The notes: a model not told the origin generated them from the sequence alone. A DNA stretch of 64,000 nucleotides from Pyricularia pennisetigena (GCF_004337985.1 NC_043744.1:3136408-3200407); one strand, 5' to 3'; positions 31,004 through 44,500 are shown, numbered from the stretch's first letter. Program-made: numbers and translations.

Positions 31004-32080
31004 ATGGAACCCGTTGCCAGCAATTCAGAGACGCCAGGTCCATCTGCCGCCGGCGATGTAGGCGTTCCAAAGGTCTGCGATGTCTCCCTGGCGTACATCT
31101 CGCGTCTCCCCAACGAACCAAAGACGCGAGCTCTACAGGTCCCAGTCGAGTTCCACCATGACGTGGAGGATACCGTCAGCGGCCCCCACGGCCACACTCA
31201 TCTCTTCAAGTGGACTTTGGACTACGTCCGGGGAGACCCCGAAGCGGACGGCCGCTTCCTCCGCAGGCAGTCTGAGCTCGTGGCCAGCCTCAGGACCGAG
31301 GAGGGCTTGCTCGCGACAGTCCAAGAGGCCGTTGACGCGAATCCATCGAGCGACCAGGAAGAGAGCATGTTTGTCTCCCAAGGCAGCGACGGCCTGACGG
31401 ACGAGAAGCTGCACCGAGAAGCATCCGTCCGCTGGCTCAAGCGCGAGCTCAACGCCACCAGCCACTTCTACATGCTGGCCAAGGCCATCGCCGGAACCAA
31501 GGCCCAGCAAGCGGCGGCCGCTGCTGCTGCCACCAGCGCCGAGGGCTTCCAGCCTCGAGTGCACCAGGCGGACCCGGCGCGGTACTCGCAGGGCGTCATG
31601 GAGGACACCTTCTCGGTCCTTTTCGGCGACGACCAGGTCCCGCCGCTGCACCAAGTCGACAACACCGAGGCCAACGCCAGGCTCGTGAACCAGATGGCGC
31701 AGTACCTGAGGTCGGACACGTTTGCCGGATTCCAGAACTTCGCCGCCGACATCGGCACGAGCTACAACCGCGTGCAGGGCCTCACGGCCGACCTCGCCGC
31801 CATGGCGGGACACCAGGCCTACGGCGGCGGTGGCGGCGAGGAGCACGACGCGCAGAACATCATCATGATCACCAACATGATCCACAACAAGCGCTGGAAC
31901 GAGCAGCAGGTCGAGCGCCTCGAGCTCGCGCACAAGGTCGCCTTCGTCGTCAAGACCCTCCGCCTGCAGGGCGCCGAGTACCACGACTGGGTCCAGGCCC
32001 ACCCCGGTGCCCACGCCGTCCGCGAAGCGATCGAGAGCGCGGCGCACGCCGAGGCCGCCGTCCATTGGGCAGAGTCGTAG
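31004..32080 (+). CDS. Unrecognised 358-aa protein
   Basis: A single uninterrupted frame with strongly third-position GC-rich codons, clean start (GTAATGG) and stop, so I consider it real. No signal peptide or membrane segment is visible. The sequence is soluble-type and helix-prone: an acidic first half (DEKLHREASVRWLKREL), an alanine run near 165-180 (AQQAAAAAAA), a glycine/acid patch (YGGGGGEEHD, about 272-282), and a helical end (WNEQQVERLELAHKVAFVVK, HAVREAIESAAHAEAAVHW). The opening segment VCDVSLAYISRLPNEPKTRA and FHHDVEDTVSGPHGHTHLFK may hold conserved features. I recognise no domain and assign no function. The upstream neighbour is a gene-poor block; downstream is a convergent OPT transporter. 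Confidence 0.75.
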   Translation: MEPVASNSETPGPSAAGDVGVPKVCDVSLAYISRLPNEPKTRALQVPVEFHHDVEDTVSGPHGHTHLFKWTLDYVRGDPEADGRFLRRQSELVASLRTEEGLLATVQEAVDANPSSDQEESMFVSQGSDGLTDEKLHREASVRWLKRELNATSHFYMLAKAIAGTKAQQAAAAAAATSAEGFQPRVHQADPARYSQGVMEDTFSVLFGDDQVPPLHQVDNTEANARLVNQMAQYLRSDTFAGFQNFAADIGTSYNRVQGLTADLAAMAGHQAYGGGGGEEHDAQNIIMITNMIHNKRWNEQQVERLELAHKVAFVVKTLRLQGAEYHDWVQAHPGAHAVREAIESAAHAEAAVHWAES

Positions 32081-32725
32081 ACTCGTAGCCACGTGCATAA
32101 AATTATGGCGGAGGAACTGCTAATCGACGAGATGTCTTCACTCGGCGGCCAGGTTCCATCCCAGAAAAAATGTGTATATCTGTAGGAATACCATCCAGCT
32201 GGCATGCGACTGCCAAGAACAAGCCAAACCCATAACACTACATACTTATCCAAGGCACCAAGGCTATCAGACAATCATTTTTATTTTTTTCGGGTTTCTC
32301 CTCTCTTCTAACCTTTCCCTTATCTTCTTATGTATCTTTTACCCTTTTTCTTCTGTCTTGTATCTTATCCTCTTTTTTTTTTCATCTTTGTTTACTACTT
32401 CTGCTCCAGGCTTCGAGCTCGGAGCCAATATCAACAGTCAAGAAAGCAGACAACGGTGAACTTGGTGGAGACAAAGCAGAGACTGGGAAGACTCTAACCG
32501 ATTTGGCAATAAATGTCACTCGTGGAAACAAATTAACGCACAAGGCTGCCTCGGAAGACGGACATATCATTATGGTATGTGTTGTGTATTGGGTGGAAGC
32601 GTCTATGTAGATTATATGGGAATATACAAAAGCATTAAACCGCACAGATCGTCTCCTAAACAAGACACCAAAAAGGGGAGAAAAAAAAAAGAAAGAGACT
32701 GTCCACCCTATACTCAGAGCCCCAC
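32081..32725. other. Intergenic 3' region between convergent genes
   Basis: Holds the 3' ends of the 358-aa protein gene and the OPT transporter gene, with T/C-rich low complexity at 32275-32400. No gene. Confidence 0.45.
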
Positions 32726-33009
32726 CTAACAAGAATCAGCCGGGCAGGCAATGTTTGTGCCGTAGCGGTCGCCCGAAACGTCGGCGAGCTGCAGGACGGC
32801 GCCGATGACACCTCCCATTCCCTCGCCGGCGATGGCTCCCGCAGCGACGGCGTAGCCGTAGGTCTCCCAGCTCTGGGGGCGGTACTTGCGCCAGAAGTGT
32901 GCGATCAGAGCTCCAGCCAGAGCGGCGTTGGTAAAGACCTGGACATGGGGAGGAAATGGACTGTTAGTACTACACACACACACGGCAATATGGGATATAA
33001 ATTTTTCAC

Positions 33010-33048
<39 letters not shown>

Positions 33049-35726
33049 AAACAAAACAAGTCTTGACTGGCACTTACAGGGCTGGGAATGACAAAACTGA
33101 GAGCGATGGCACCCCAGTTGGGCAGGTAATCTCTGTACTTCTCGCGGGTGCCGACGAGGTAGTAGTGGCGGAAGACGACCTGGGCGATGGACAGGGCGCC
33201 GAGCAGGCAGGCGGTGATTCCGGAGCTCTTGGGGATCGAGATGGAGGGGTCGGTGACGGCCTGGGCGACGGCCTGCCAGGCGGCGACGGAGGGGGTGGCG
33301 AAGGCGCAGTGGTCCTTGTCGCCCTGCGTGGTGACGATGCAGGGGTAGGCCGTGGCGAACAGGACGAACATGGCCGGGGCGATGAAGACGCTGAACACGG
33401 AGCCGATGGCCTGTGCGATCCACTGCTTGATGGGCGGGGTGCCGAGCAGGAAGCCAACCCTGAAGTCGCTGGTGAGATCGGTGGCGACACCGGCGGCGCC
33501 GCCGGCGACACTGGATGCGATGATGTTGATGCGCTGCGCGTCAGCCAGGGCGAAGCCGGCGCTCGAGGTCGTGCCACCAACGACGAGCTGGGCGGCTTTG
33601 CTAGCGGCCGTGAGGGGCGTCGTGTCGGTAACGGCTCCGATCTGGACGGCCAGGAAGGAGAAGATGAAGGACAGAAGCACAATGAGGATGGTCAAGCCGC
33701 CGCCCACTAGCAAAGAGATGAATTGTGGTTAGCAAGAAAGACAAAAAAAAAAAACAAGTACCCAAGCGTTTGTGGGCGTTTCGTATTCAGTGAGTGCTGG
33801 GCTTTGTTTTCTCAAACTTACTGTTCCACTGGAAGTGAAGGACGAGGATGGACAGAATCAACGAGGCGAGCAGACCAGACGTCCACATCCAAGTCCTGAC
33901 GCGGTCCTCGGGCTTGGCCGAGTCCACAACAAGCTGAGAGTCCGAGTCCTCCTCGGCGCCCTTGGCAGCCTGAGCGGCAAAGAAGGCGTTTTGCTTTCCG
34001 CGCTTTGCGAGCATGTCGTTGATGCCGATGCAGGTCTGGCGCCAGCCGGCCTTGAAGGCAACGCCAATGATCTTGTACTGGATGAAGAGCTCGGCCATGG
34101 AGCTGCACACCATGATCATGACGCCGGGCCAGAGGAGCCAGTAGCGAGGCGAAGGCTTGCGCTTTCCAAGGCCCGAAAGGGAGGCAAACGAGTAGAGGCT
34201 GTCCCATTTGGGGTCATCCGAGAGCTATTTTTGTCCGGAAGAACGTCAGCTCTTGTTCGTGCTTGGGATATGAAAAAGCCAGCCTCTGCCCGATGGAAGA
34301 GCCTGTCGCTGCTTGCTTGCTTGCTAGCTTACCTGGATACCAATGCATTCCTCATAGTGCACAAGGAGCGGGCCGATGAATCCCCAGGCCAAGAAGGAAC
34401 CGGCGAACATGCTGAAGGCAGAGTTGAGACCGATAAGCATACCGGAGCCGATGAAGGACGGCGTCACCTCAAAGTACCATCCCCACGACTCGATATTCAG
34501 CGCCCAGGAGGTGTAACCGGACCAGATCTACAGCGGGTTAGTCATTTCTGGATTATGTAAAGTCACAACGTTTTGAGAGAGAGAGAAGAAGAAAAAAAGT
34601 TGGATGGGTTTACTCACGTGGAACCAGGTGAAGAAATGCCAGTCGTAAAGAATCTGTGTAGTTGGCAAGATTGTCAGCCCAGCCCTTTGCCAATTCATCA
34701 CTCGGATAGCTCCAGTTTCATACCCCTATGGCGTAGTACGAAGCCACACGGTGCACCATGGCAGCTCCAAAAGTAAACAGGAGTCCCTTGAGCTTCTTCA
34801 TGGCCTCGATACCTCCAGCAGCACCGGCGTGCATGGAGCGGATGGTAAGAGCGGTGGCGGTGGGCGAAGGGAACAAAAGACGCAGCTCGCGGGCGACCTG
34901 GATGACGAAGAACTTGCGCAGGGGAGTGGCGAAGAAGAGACCGACGAACGTGCAGACGATCGTGATGGTGAACATGCGGCCGATATCCTCCATGGGGGTC
35001 TTGCTCACTGCAGTTGGATGTGGTTAGCAGGTCTCGTCGCACATGTCAAGACGGGCAAGGAGGCACTTACTGAGGCCGAGACGGTACATGGCCGGCAGAC
35101 CAGCAACGAAAATTCCGCTGATACCTCCGGCTCCGGTTGCGGCGGCTTGGACAATGCTGTGAAACTTCATGGTTAGTATTAAATAGGACTTGTGCAAAGC
35201 AAGAGGCGACACGAATAAACTTCTGCTCACCTGTTCTCCTGAGGTCCAAAGTAGCCCTTGGTTGCCTTGGACAGGAACTTGAGGATACCAAAACCAAAGA
35301 TGGCGCCAAACATGTTGGCCGAAAACGTGAAACCGGTTTTGAGACCTGTTGTGGGTGTTAGAAACTTGGGTTCGTTGCCATGCGAGAAAGCCGGTACGCA
35401 CCCAGGTACAAGTTCGAAGCGCTGACGAGAGTACCGAGTATGACACCCACGACGACGGCACGGATGGTGAGCGGGTTTGGCTCGTGGGGAATCGACGGGT
35501 CCATGAGAAGAGGCTTGTAGAGATCCTGGAGAGAGGGAGACATGTCAGAATGACCACACCGCCGGGCGTCCTGTGTTTCTCATCATACCTCTTCCTCTTC
35601 CGCGGCATCGTCGACATCGACGACGACCTTCTCCTTGAGCTCCTCGGGGTGGCCAACAGCGGGCTCGGGCGACGGCGCCGCAGCGGGCGCCGCATCGGCC
35701 GCGACGTTCTTCTCTGTTGACGCCAT
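32726..35726 (-). CDS. OPT superfamily oligopeptide/metal-chelate transporter
   Basis: Multi-pass transporter, probably importing small peptides or metal chelates. Ten exons fit frame and splice signals: 35726-35589, 35525-35402, 35345-35231, 35156-35071, 35007-34724, 34653-34618, 34527-34333, 34224-33822, 33706-33078 and 32938-32726, giving 740 aa. An Ala/Pro/Glu-rich cytosolic N-terminus (1-47) ends in EEEEDLYKPLL. It is followed by [39 protein letters not shown], the conserved [14 protein letters not shown] segment, [20 protein letters not shown] and [20 protein letters not shown] at the end. These match the OPT subclass that includes yeast YGL114W-like proteins. One exon is only 36 nt. 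The last intron (32939-33077) holds a run of about 36 A on the plus strand. Substrate not inferable. Confidence 0.9.
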
Positions 35727-36408
35727 GGTCGCTGGTGGGGGACTGCGAGTCGTTTTTCCTTTGGCTGGGATTACGACGTCCTTTGCCTGGCGAACAGGAA
35801 TATGACCTGGAGGGGATGAGGGAAGAATGGACGTCAACCAGAAACGACGGGAGCGAGACCTGGGGTATTTTAAAAAGAGTCGAGATCAGACGAAAGGTGC
35901 AGCCAGGTCCAGGCGATGATAGTCGTCTAGGGGCCCCCCCTTTCCGCAATCCACTCCGATTCCCCTTTACCCGCCACCTTCCTGGCTTGGTCGGACCCGT
36001 CTGCGGTCCCACTGGCATGATCGCTGTTCTCCAGATTATCGGGGTGGGGATGGGCACGCGAGAATACTGACTCTCGCAGGCCACCTTATCAGTGTCATTT
36101 AACCAAGGGTACTTTATTCTAGGTGTAGCAACTCGGCAAAATGCAAAATGCGCCCCCACCCCGCTCGAGCGAGCGGTGGAGCGCGTGGCGCGATCCCTCT
36201 TTTGTCCTCGTCCGCGGTGTTCCCCAGGGCTATCGCAGACGACTATCCATAGTAGTCACCCAGGGTCTGTTTTGAACATTGATTGAGCTGTTGGAGACCA
36301 ATTGATTGTCAGATAGATAGGTACTCGTTAGCTTCAGACCATTGCTTCGGATGGACCGTTGCAATCCAATGGGTGAGCTCAACATCCACTTCCACGTTCG
36401 CATGTTGC

Positions 36409-36546
36409 NNNNNNNNNNNNNNNNNNNNNNNNNNNNNNNNNNNNNNNNNNNNNNNNNNNNNNNNNNNNNNNNNNNNNNNNNNNNNNNNNNNNNNNNNNNN
36501 NNNNNNNNNNNNNNNNNNNNNNNNNNNNNNNNNNNNNNNNNNNNNN
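36409..36546. other. Assembly gap (138 N)
   Basis: A run of undetermined bases. A further single N occurs at 38093 in pyrimidine-rich sequence. Anything spanning these points is unreliable. Confidence 0.99.
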
Positions 36547-36802
36547 CGACGCCACTAGTCCTTTGCCGTTGCAACATGAGTTTAACTCCCACTACCAACC
36601 TGGTGGGTGGAGCAACATAACGTCGTAATGTAATTGACCGCCAACGGCCCGCCCCCCATAGGACGACACTTCGTCAAGCGAAGACGAATTGAAGTTGAAG
36701 CATCTGGAATCAACAGCGATAGATTTTGGGAGATAAGGACCAAAATCCCTGTTTCGGCAAGTGGTCCGTGAAATTCTTCAAGGTATCCCTACCAGGTCTG
36801 GA

Positions 36803-36827
36803 GTCTAGTCTAGTCTAGTCTAGTTCG
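36803..36827. repeat. (TAGTC)n short tandem repeat
   Basis: Four to five copies of the pentamer TAGTC/TCTAG. Shorter versions of the same motif occur near 18905 and 22617. Confidence 0.8.
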
Positions 36828-38183
36828 AGGATCTTTTTGAACTTGACCTGGTCGATCTCAAACGAAAAAAAGGCACGGCTGCGACAGCGCCATTGAATCA
36901 ATTCGAATCGTGGTTGGGCCGCTGGAACTTGGACCCAGCAACCAAAGCTAAGCTAAGGCAAGAAGATACTTTGCAAGGTACGACGCAGACAGGCGACGTC
37001 CAATCCCAGTCGGCGCCGGCGTTGGTCAGGTGCTGGCACGCGGACGTGCCTTCTAGAACAAAACAGCCGTCGCTACAAAAACCGGTTTTGATGGCTGCAG
37101 ATGCGACCAGTCAGATGTCTCGACTTGATATCTGCCATGTGCAGTAAGGTGAGTGAGAACTTTATTCAGACTGGACCCCCATTTTGTGTCACGCAAGTTG
37201 CCGCCATCCGAGTTCAAGCACCAACTTCAAGCATTGCCAAGCGATAAGCCCCCGGCTTGGCCGATTGCCACTCCACGCCTTATCTCGGGCCAGCCACCAT
37301 ATGTATGTAGTAGACAGACGCGACAAGAAATGCACACTCGTTGTCAACGACTTCTTTTTGACCTCGTTCGATCGATCATCACCGCGACGTCCATCGCCCT
37401 AATGCGATGCAAAACCCCGTTTCGCTCCCAGCTGGACAAAAGAATCATGTGTCGCTCCGAGCTGAAATCAAGCCTGGCTCCAGTCTAGAATTCAATACAG
37501 GCTGGAATCACCAATCAAATGACTCGCCTCCACACCCAAATGCACGCAAATTCTTTATGGATACGAACCGAGGCAGTTTTTTCCTTCGGCCGACACCCCA
37601 ATCTGGCAGCTCGTTCCCCTTTCCCTCGTCGCTTGACACCCACAATTTGTGGCGAGAGCAGCCGCAAGCGGGGAGATAGCCCACTCGGTGCCGAATCGCC
37701 GGGCTGCGCCGACCAACAATGTTCCCATATCCAGTTTTCCATTGGAGAGATAACTCCGTGCTTCTTTTTTGTCTCCTTGTCTCCTTGTCCCCACGAGATA
37801 ATGTCCTCCACGGGGAAACCGGATTGGGGAAAAAAAAGCTTTTCCCGACCCTCCTATGAGTTGTGATCCACCGGGCTTAGTAACAGATGGCCCGAGATTG
37901 GCTCTTTCGTAAAAGGTGAACGAACGCGTCAACGTCACGCGACAGCGGATTCGATGCATTTCTTGCAACCCCAGAAAGCCTCTGTTAAGAAGGATGGTTT
38001 AGAATAAAGACTAAAGGCAAAAATACCTTTTCCTTTTCTCTCTTTTTTTATCTTTATTTTTTCTTTTCTTTATTTTTTCTTTTCTTTATTCTNTCTCTTC
38101 CAAGTGCTGACCATATTGCGACTTTTACCAGCCAGCCAACCAAACCCCCAAATTTCAATGGCAGCTTCAACATATACAACTTA

Positions 38184-38525
38184 TTAACTGTTAACAGAGT
38201 CATCAGAGCCATAACCCCCAGCTGCAGCAGTAGTAGCGGCAGGAGGTGCACCACCAGTGACACAAGATGAAGTAGTGCCGCTCACTACGTCGGAGCGAAG
38301 AACTAATTTGCCGCCCCGTCGGTGGCAAACACGGTGGCTAGCCCGGTTGCCAGCAGGGCTGATTGCACCCTGGGTATTATCAGTCTTGACCGAGGCAGGA
38401 GGTTGATAACCGCTGTTAATCGGAGCCGATCTAGCAACTAAGGCTCCGTTGTTGTGCATATCGCCGACTTGGGCATTGACCGACAAGGCAGTAGCCAAAA
38501 CAGCGAGCAGGCGAAGAGACAGCAT
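38184..38525 (-). CDS. Small secreted protein candidate, 113 aa
   Basis: Single exon. Residues 1-18 (MLSLRLLAVLATALSVNA) form a good signal peptide with an AQ-type cleavage site. The mature part is polar, with Ser, Thr, Ala and Gly; it has only two cysteines (in RVCHRR and SSCVTG), which could pair. The C-terminus is Ala/Thr/Gly-rich (PPAATTAAAGGYGSDD). No domain is recognised. The 3' side is pyrimidine-rich low complexity with one ambiguous base, so the stop is real but downstream sequence quality is uncertain. It borders an 8-kb gene-poor block, a common position for fungal secreted proteins. Confidence 0.6.
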   Translation of the reverse strand: MLSLRLLAVLATALSVNAQVGDMHNNGALVARSAPINSGYQPPASVKTDNTQGAISPAGNRASHRVCHRRGGKLVLRSDVVSGTTSSCVTGGAPPAATTAAAGGYGSDDSVNS

Positions 38526-41500
38526 TTTTTGTGAGGGGCAAAAAAAAAGAAAATATATATACTAGTTGGGCTGGAGGCAAGGGTTGAAGGCGAAGAACAA
38601 AGTAAAGGCACAAGTAAAAGAGCTGAAATGGAGAGGTGGGAAAAGGAATCGGTATGGCTAACGTTGATAGTTTCAAACGATCAGTAAGAATTTGACGCAC
38701 CTTTTATATATATTTTTCCCCTTATGTTTGTCCTACTGCCTTTGTCAAAACTGTTCTTTCTTTTACTGTAGCAGTAATTTGCATAAATCGCAACATAGGC
38801 ATATATCCTTGTCCAGATTAATACGAAATTCGCCTTGTTTATGCCTCTTCTTTAACGAGTAATTTTTCTCCATCAAATGAAGATTTCTGCAAGGTTTTTC
38901 ACATGTGTGAAAGGCATTGTGCCTTTTTTACATGCAGCTGACAGCCCTTGTTGACTCATTGGAATTTTTAACTTTGACAGATTTAATGCTCACGGCAGCA
39001 ACCAACTTTCCATCCTATATTCATGGAATTATACCATTTTTCGACTCGCTCGAGGAATTAGACTGGGAAGACTGGGCAGATTTTCAAGTAGAGCAGGAAT
39101 CGATACCATGTCGATCGCTTGACCCCTCGGCTGAGAACATTTCCCTGTTAAGGTCGGCTGTCGGCATGCTCTACTCCCAGATTGGCCCTGCTTATCTTCT
39201 TTGTCCTCATTTTTTTTTTTTTTCTTTCTCTGCCTTTCTGTTTCGTCGTTTTTGTCACTGCGACGCTCATCCTCTTCGGCGCACTCGAAATCTCTCAGCG
39301 ATAAGTCCCTATCAGACCGGCTATACACAGCGCCTATCTATGCCAAGCATGATTGGGATTGGGGGTAGGTGGCGACAGTGCACATCCTGTCTAGCCCATC
39401 CGGTTGTTCGCGATAGTGATGCTATGACATCATGGACTAGATGCTATCAGCGCTGCCTTTCAAGCATGCCGATGGCGAGTGGAATGATGGTACGTCTTGC
39501 TAAGAACTTTTTTTCTTCGGTGTCCGACAAACTCCCTCTCGCGGCGCCCTGTGTCGCCCTTCACGCGTACACAGGTGTGCTGAATTGGTCTTGGCAAACG
39601 CGCCTTACGATGGTCAATTCTGCCATTATCGGAGTGTCGACGGGCTTGTCGGGCCCCCGCCAACACCACGACTCATCAATGATGCCCGGCGCATCATCCA
39701 CTGAAACCCGGGGGTCCACGGAAGCTCTGCCAGTGCAGAGGGCACCAGTTGAAGCGACCGGGTTGAGGGCGACGCCTTTTCAAACACGTGACGACGGGTT
39801 GCCGTTTGGTCTCCAAGACGCGCCCAAACTAGCCGTTCATCAAGCCGTCGCAGTTGGCCGCCAGGGCTAGGTTCATGGCCATGGAGTCGCCCTCGACCAG
39901 GTAGGGCACGTCTATAACCTCGTCCCAGACCTCGCCGTCTCTTGTTTGGTAACAGGGGAGGCACCCCGGGATGACACAGGTCTGGATGGCCTCGGCAATG
40001 AGGACGGTGTCCACGTTGGTCGATGCTAGCGGCGTGCCAATGCAGAGTTACCAGCCAGTATAGATTCATGGTTCCTGATCAATCAACTTCATTACGGTGC
40101 TCCAGGCATGTCTTGATAGTACGAGTCGGCTACGAATCCCATCAGCGGGTCACGTTGCAAAAGTCGAACAAGGCCAAATGGCCATGGTCTTTTCATGTTC
40201 AGCCATGAGCTGGTCGATACCTTTCGTTTGTACGTATCGGACGGGACTACAGCATGCCATTCATGCAAACTCCGCCATTGCACCGGCTGAGCTCGCTGCG
40301 GCGGGAATACCACCAGTCCACCCTGATCTGGTTGACCGATCAGTTGACAGTGGGCGAGTTTGTGGAATACAATTTAGTGTTGGGTGGCATTCTGCAAGCA
40401 AAGCAGCGCATGAAAGTCGAACCTACAGGGGAGCGCTACTCCTCCTCTTTCAAAGGCGCCTCTCTTCCGGTACGTCGACCATGTCGATTTCATCATTCCA
40501 ACAGAATATAGGTCAGGTCCTTCATATACGGGTACCTGGAGTCTCCGCTTTCAACGTACCAAAACTATCAACCAGGTCAGATGTTGTTTCATTCTCTGTG
40601 ATATGGTCCAAGCCTTAATCATCTTGACCATCAGGACAATAAAGACTATCGATTCGTGTTTTATTCGCACTCCCAAATGAGTCTCCATGGCGTAGCTCAG
40701 AATTATGAAACATAAAACTAACGTCATGCTCACCCAAGGCGTTCCTCGTCATAGACCAAATCATGGATTGGCAAAATTACCCAAGATGAACATAACCTTT
40801 TGTCAAGATTATGTTTTATCTAATAGAAAGAGCCAAAACTGGGTGTTTCATTCTAGATCTTGCCAGTTGCCACTGGCTGCTGATGAAATGTGCGTAGGTA
40901 TGACTCAGCATATGTACATGGGATCAACTCAAGTATGTCTCAACCACTGGTGATAATTGTATGTAAATTCATTGCCAGTTCCGACCATAAAGGCCAAGCT
41001 TGATTGAACCAGTAGTAGCAGCTGGGTAATTACCAAAAGAACAGTAAATAGCCTCTTTCATGGCATACAACTGTCCCGTAAAGACTTGAAATATCTGAAC
41101 CTTCACGCAACCGTCTGTAAATCGACCCAAAGTAGTAAGACATCAGAAAGGTCAAAGTGGATCGAAGTAGTGGCCACCATGGTTAATAGACACTGAACAC
41201 ATAATGATGCAAGGATTGGGTTTCAACTGTTGGCGCCACGGGGGCAGTATTGCCTTACGTACGCGCCGTGAACACACGAATCGCGGCGTTGTGTCGATCA
41301 AAGGAGGTACAAGTAGCTGGATCCTAGTTGAGGTGAGATTTGAAGACAGTTTACACATTACTTTTGCCGGGGTACAGGCTTGAAACCACAAGAAGGGAGT
41401 TGGAGGATTCCACACACGCTGGTGATGTTTGAATATTGGTTGGAGATTTATCTCTGCTGGCTTCTCAATTTGTGATTTTTACGACTGACCGCAGTGAATA

Positions 41501-44500
41501 CGTACAAAACAAAGCCTCACATAATACTGAACGCTTCAGCACAGCTGCTACTCGCATATGAGCTTTTTTAAAGTTTATCCGACGACTTGACGACGGACAC
41601 GCTATCCATAGCGCCCTGTATATTCATTTTATCTATGGGCTCTGACACGCTTATTGTCGCGGGCAGATAAAGAACCGGCAAGGTTATCCGGGTATCGCAT
41701 TGGCGCTTATGGGGGCTTTCCAGAAGGAAACCATATAATTGGGTAAGCGGGTCTCAAGTCTGATTATGATCCATTCGTGTAAGCAAGCTTAAAAATTATC
41801 CACATTATGCGGCGAACTACATATAAGCGGTAGAATGATGAAGTAAGCCAGTGCAATGACGGAGAATGCTGATCCACATTACTAATACATGATCCCAACG
41901 AGCTATGCAAAAACGAAACAATATACAAAGGTGCTTTTAAGATGCATTCAACCTTTTAAGATTGGAACTTATCAACCGCACATGAACTATAAGGCTGGTT
42001 CTTTTGGCTTACCTTCTTCGTACTTGCACCCTAAACTACGAATCCTTCTTCGTACTTCAGATTTGGTTTACAACTTTACATTGACTTTGATCTAAGCTGC
42101 CGGTACGCGCTTGATGTCTGCATTTGCAGCCAGTGTGCCGTGCGATAGCGCGGCTAGCTCACTTTAAGGGATTCGAATGCCCGCCCAGCCGGGGAATCGC
42201 GGACTCTTGATAGCTACTTGGTCTCTCGAGTCCCGGGCGGGTCAGATCCGTGAATCCCAACAAGCCAGAGGACAATACATGCAGCCCGGTAGAGATACTC
42301 AGCGGTTCAAGCAAACAACAAGAAGGACTGGAAGTATGGCACAGACCATTGGGAAAGGCCTAAGAGCAGAGTATGGATGACAGAAAAAGAAAAGCCAGAG
42401 ATTGGCAAAAGTGGCAAGATCGTATAGAAGAGCAATCTAAATCGGGAGCGCTTGGCAGTCGGCTTGGCGACCTGCCTTGGCTCTTGGACGACACTAATAC
42501 CGATGGCGAGAGGTGTTTTCTTAACATAGACGGATTTTCGGATAGAGTTGGCTGCAGCCATCTACTCTCGTCAACATTGAAATATATTTGGAAATTATTC
42601 CTTTATCTAGTTGGAATAACACGATTAGTCGTACTAAGCCAGTTACACCTTCAGATACAAAGAATAGATCCCGGGCCGAGTCAGGTCACGAACGGCCACC
42701 CCGGGACTTCATGCACGGCAATACGGGACCGGGAAAACCAGGGCCTGGATTCATGGCGCACGAGGTATGCAGGGTTGTCTATAAAAAACGGCTTTCTGCG
42801 CCACCTCGCTGTGCGACTTGTGCTCGGAGAGATTGAATCCTCTAGAGAGTCAGTTGAAAGCAAGGCAACTTGGTACCTATCCCATAAGCTTTAGGGGCGC
42901 CACGAATAGATCTAATCGCATTTGGTAGCAATATCTAGAGGCAGGTGGCTGTGTTCTGTGAGGCCCAGGGATGCGACTGGCTATGATTGTAGAATGTTCA
43001 GATCCAGACGGTTGAGGTAGTAGCTGGTATGTCCCTGTCAAAGAGTCAAAGATGAGCGGTGCTCTCCCGAGCCCCCTGTAGATTTGACTTTAATGCAAGC
43101 AGGAAGATTAGACGGGAAGACAAACAAGGATGATCGCTTTTTTATAGAAGATATAGAACCTCGTGCAAAGGCTTCATTGTATCCATTTTGCATATGTCTG
43201 ATGTTAGATATGGCTTGTACGTGAACCTATCCCGACATCGGAAACGGCCACAGAATTTTAGCCTCGGCCATTCATCAGTAGCTGCATGCTAGTATGGAGA
43301 GTTGGTGCGTTGACTCAAATTCATACACCATAATGGGAAATGTATTGAGAGCGTTTCGCAAGACATAATGTCACTGTCTGATGGGCTACTTCCGCAAGCT
43401 GGAAGAAAACATAGCCGAGCTTGACATGCAAGCCCATCATAAAGCAGATGCGTCGACGCTGAGGATGAAGCAAATAGTAGGTGCAAGCCAGGACAACCTG
43501 AGTATCCGAGTGAATGGCGTCTAGGCAGACGAGGAGGCTTTAGGTCTGCGAGTATTGATCAGGGTAGACCCACCTCAATCCCATCATACTCTCTTGGCTG
43601 TACTACATGGCTGCAGGGTCCCTGCGAGAGCGTCAGGGCTCAAGGTCACCAAGTTGTTACAGGGTGACCATGGTGGTTAAATGACATCCAAGCTTGAGGG
43701 ATATATCGCGAGCTGTGCTGGGAACTAGGCAACGCGCGAGTTATCAAGTCCCTAGTTTTGTTCTCAATCCACTTGCAAATTGCCAGGGGGAACAAAACAA
43801 AACAAAACAAAACAGCCTACCAGGATGCTAGGGCCCATTTGCGCTTTTGGAGCCAAATCGCCAAGGAAATAACCAGCTCATGGGGGTCCTATGGATGGCT
43901 TTTGCACGTGATGGGATGCTTTCAGGTCAAGTCTATTTGTAGAACATTAGCAGGACTCCACGTTCTTTACCGAATGAAAAGGTTGCTGTGGCGTAAAGAA
44001 AGTGGCTGATTCTCGGTCAGGGAATGGAGTCGGTTGGTTTCCCCTTGCCGCCACCCAATACACTGCTTGGCTCACCAGTCTAGAACTCTCGGCGCAGGTC
44101 CTGCCAAGGGAGGTACAAGAGAAAGGTCCCGGGAAACAAGACTTGTAGCTCACTTGGCCGCATTGCTTGGCCTCGGCGGCATGCTGACGTCTTGCTGCAA
44201 GTAATTTAGCTTGGCCAGACGACAAGACGTCAAGATGTCAGTTAAATGGAACTACGTCGACGAAGCTGTGCTAGCACATCTGAACACTCCGGTTGGTTAT
44301 AAACCAACAAGAAAAAAAAAAAACAAATAAAGGGGTTGCAGTAAACAAGCCCACAATCTCATGGGAACCATTGAAAGCAGACCACGCTGCCACGTGCAAA
44401 GCCATCATTTCACGGATGCACCATTGCGTTAATGTCCCGACCCATGTGTTAAGGGCAGGCAACCCTTGCTCTACCGACGAGAACGATGGTCATTTTGCAT

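Larger units (their letters stand above)
35727..38183. other. Intergenic region with assembly gap and TAGTC repeats
   Basis: Contains the OPT promoter (to about 36100), the N gap, a (TAGTC)n-like run near 36803-36827 and pyrimidine-rich low complexity at 38025-38100. Open frames at 36893-37866 lack domains and overlap on both strands. No gene supported. Confidence 0.45.

Noticed and set aside
38917..39870. 317-codon plus-strand frame
   Set aside because: It crosses a T tract and low-complexity sequence and has erratic composition; antisense frames overlap it; no domain.
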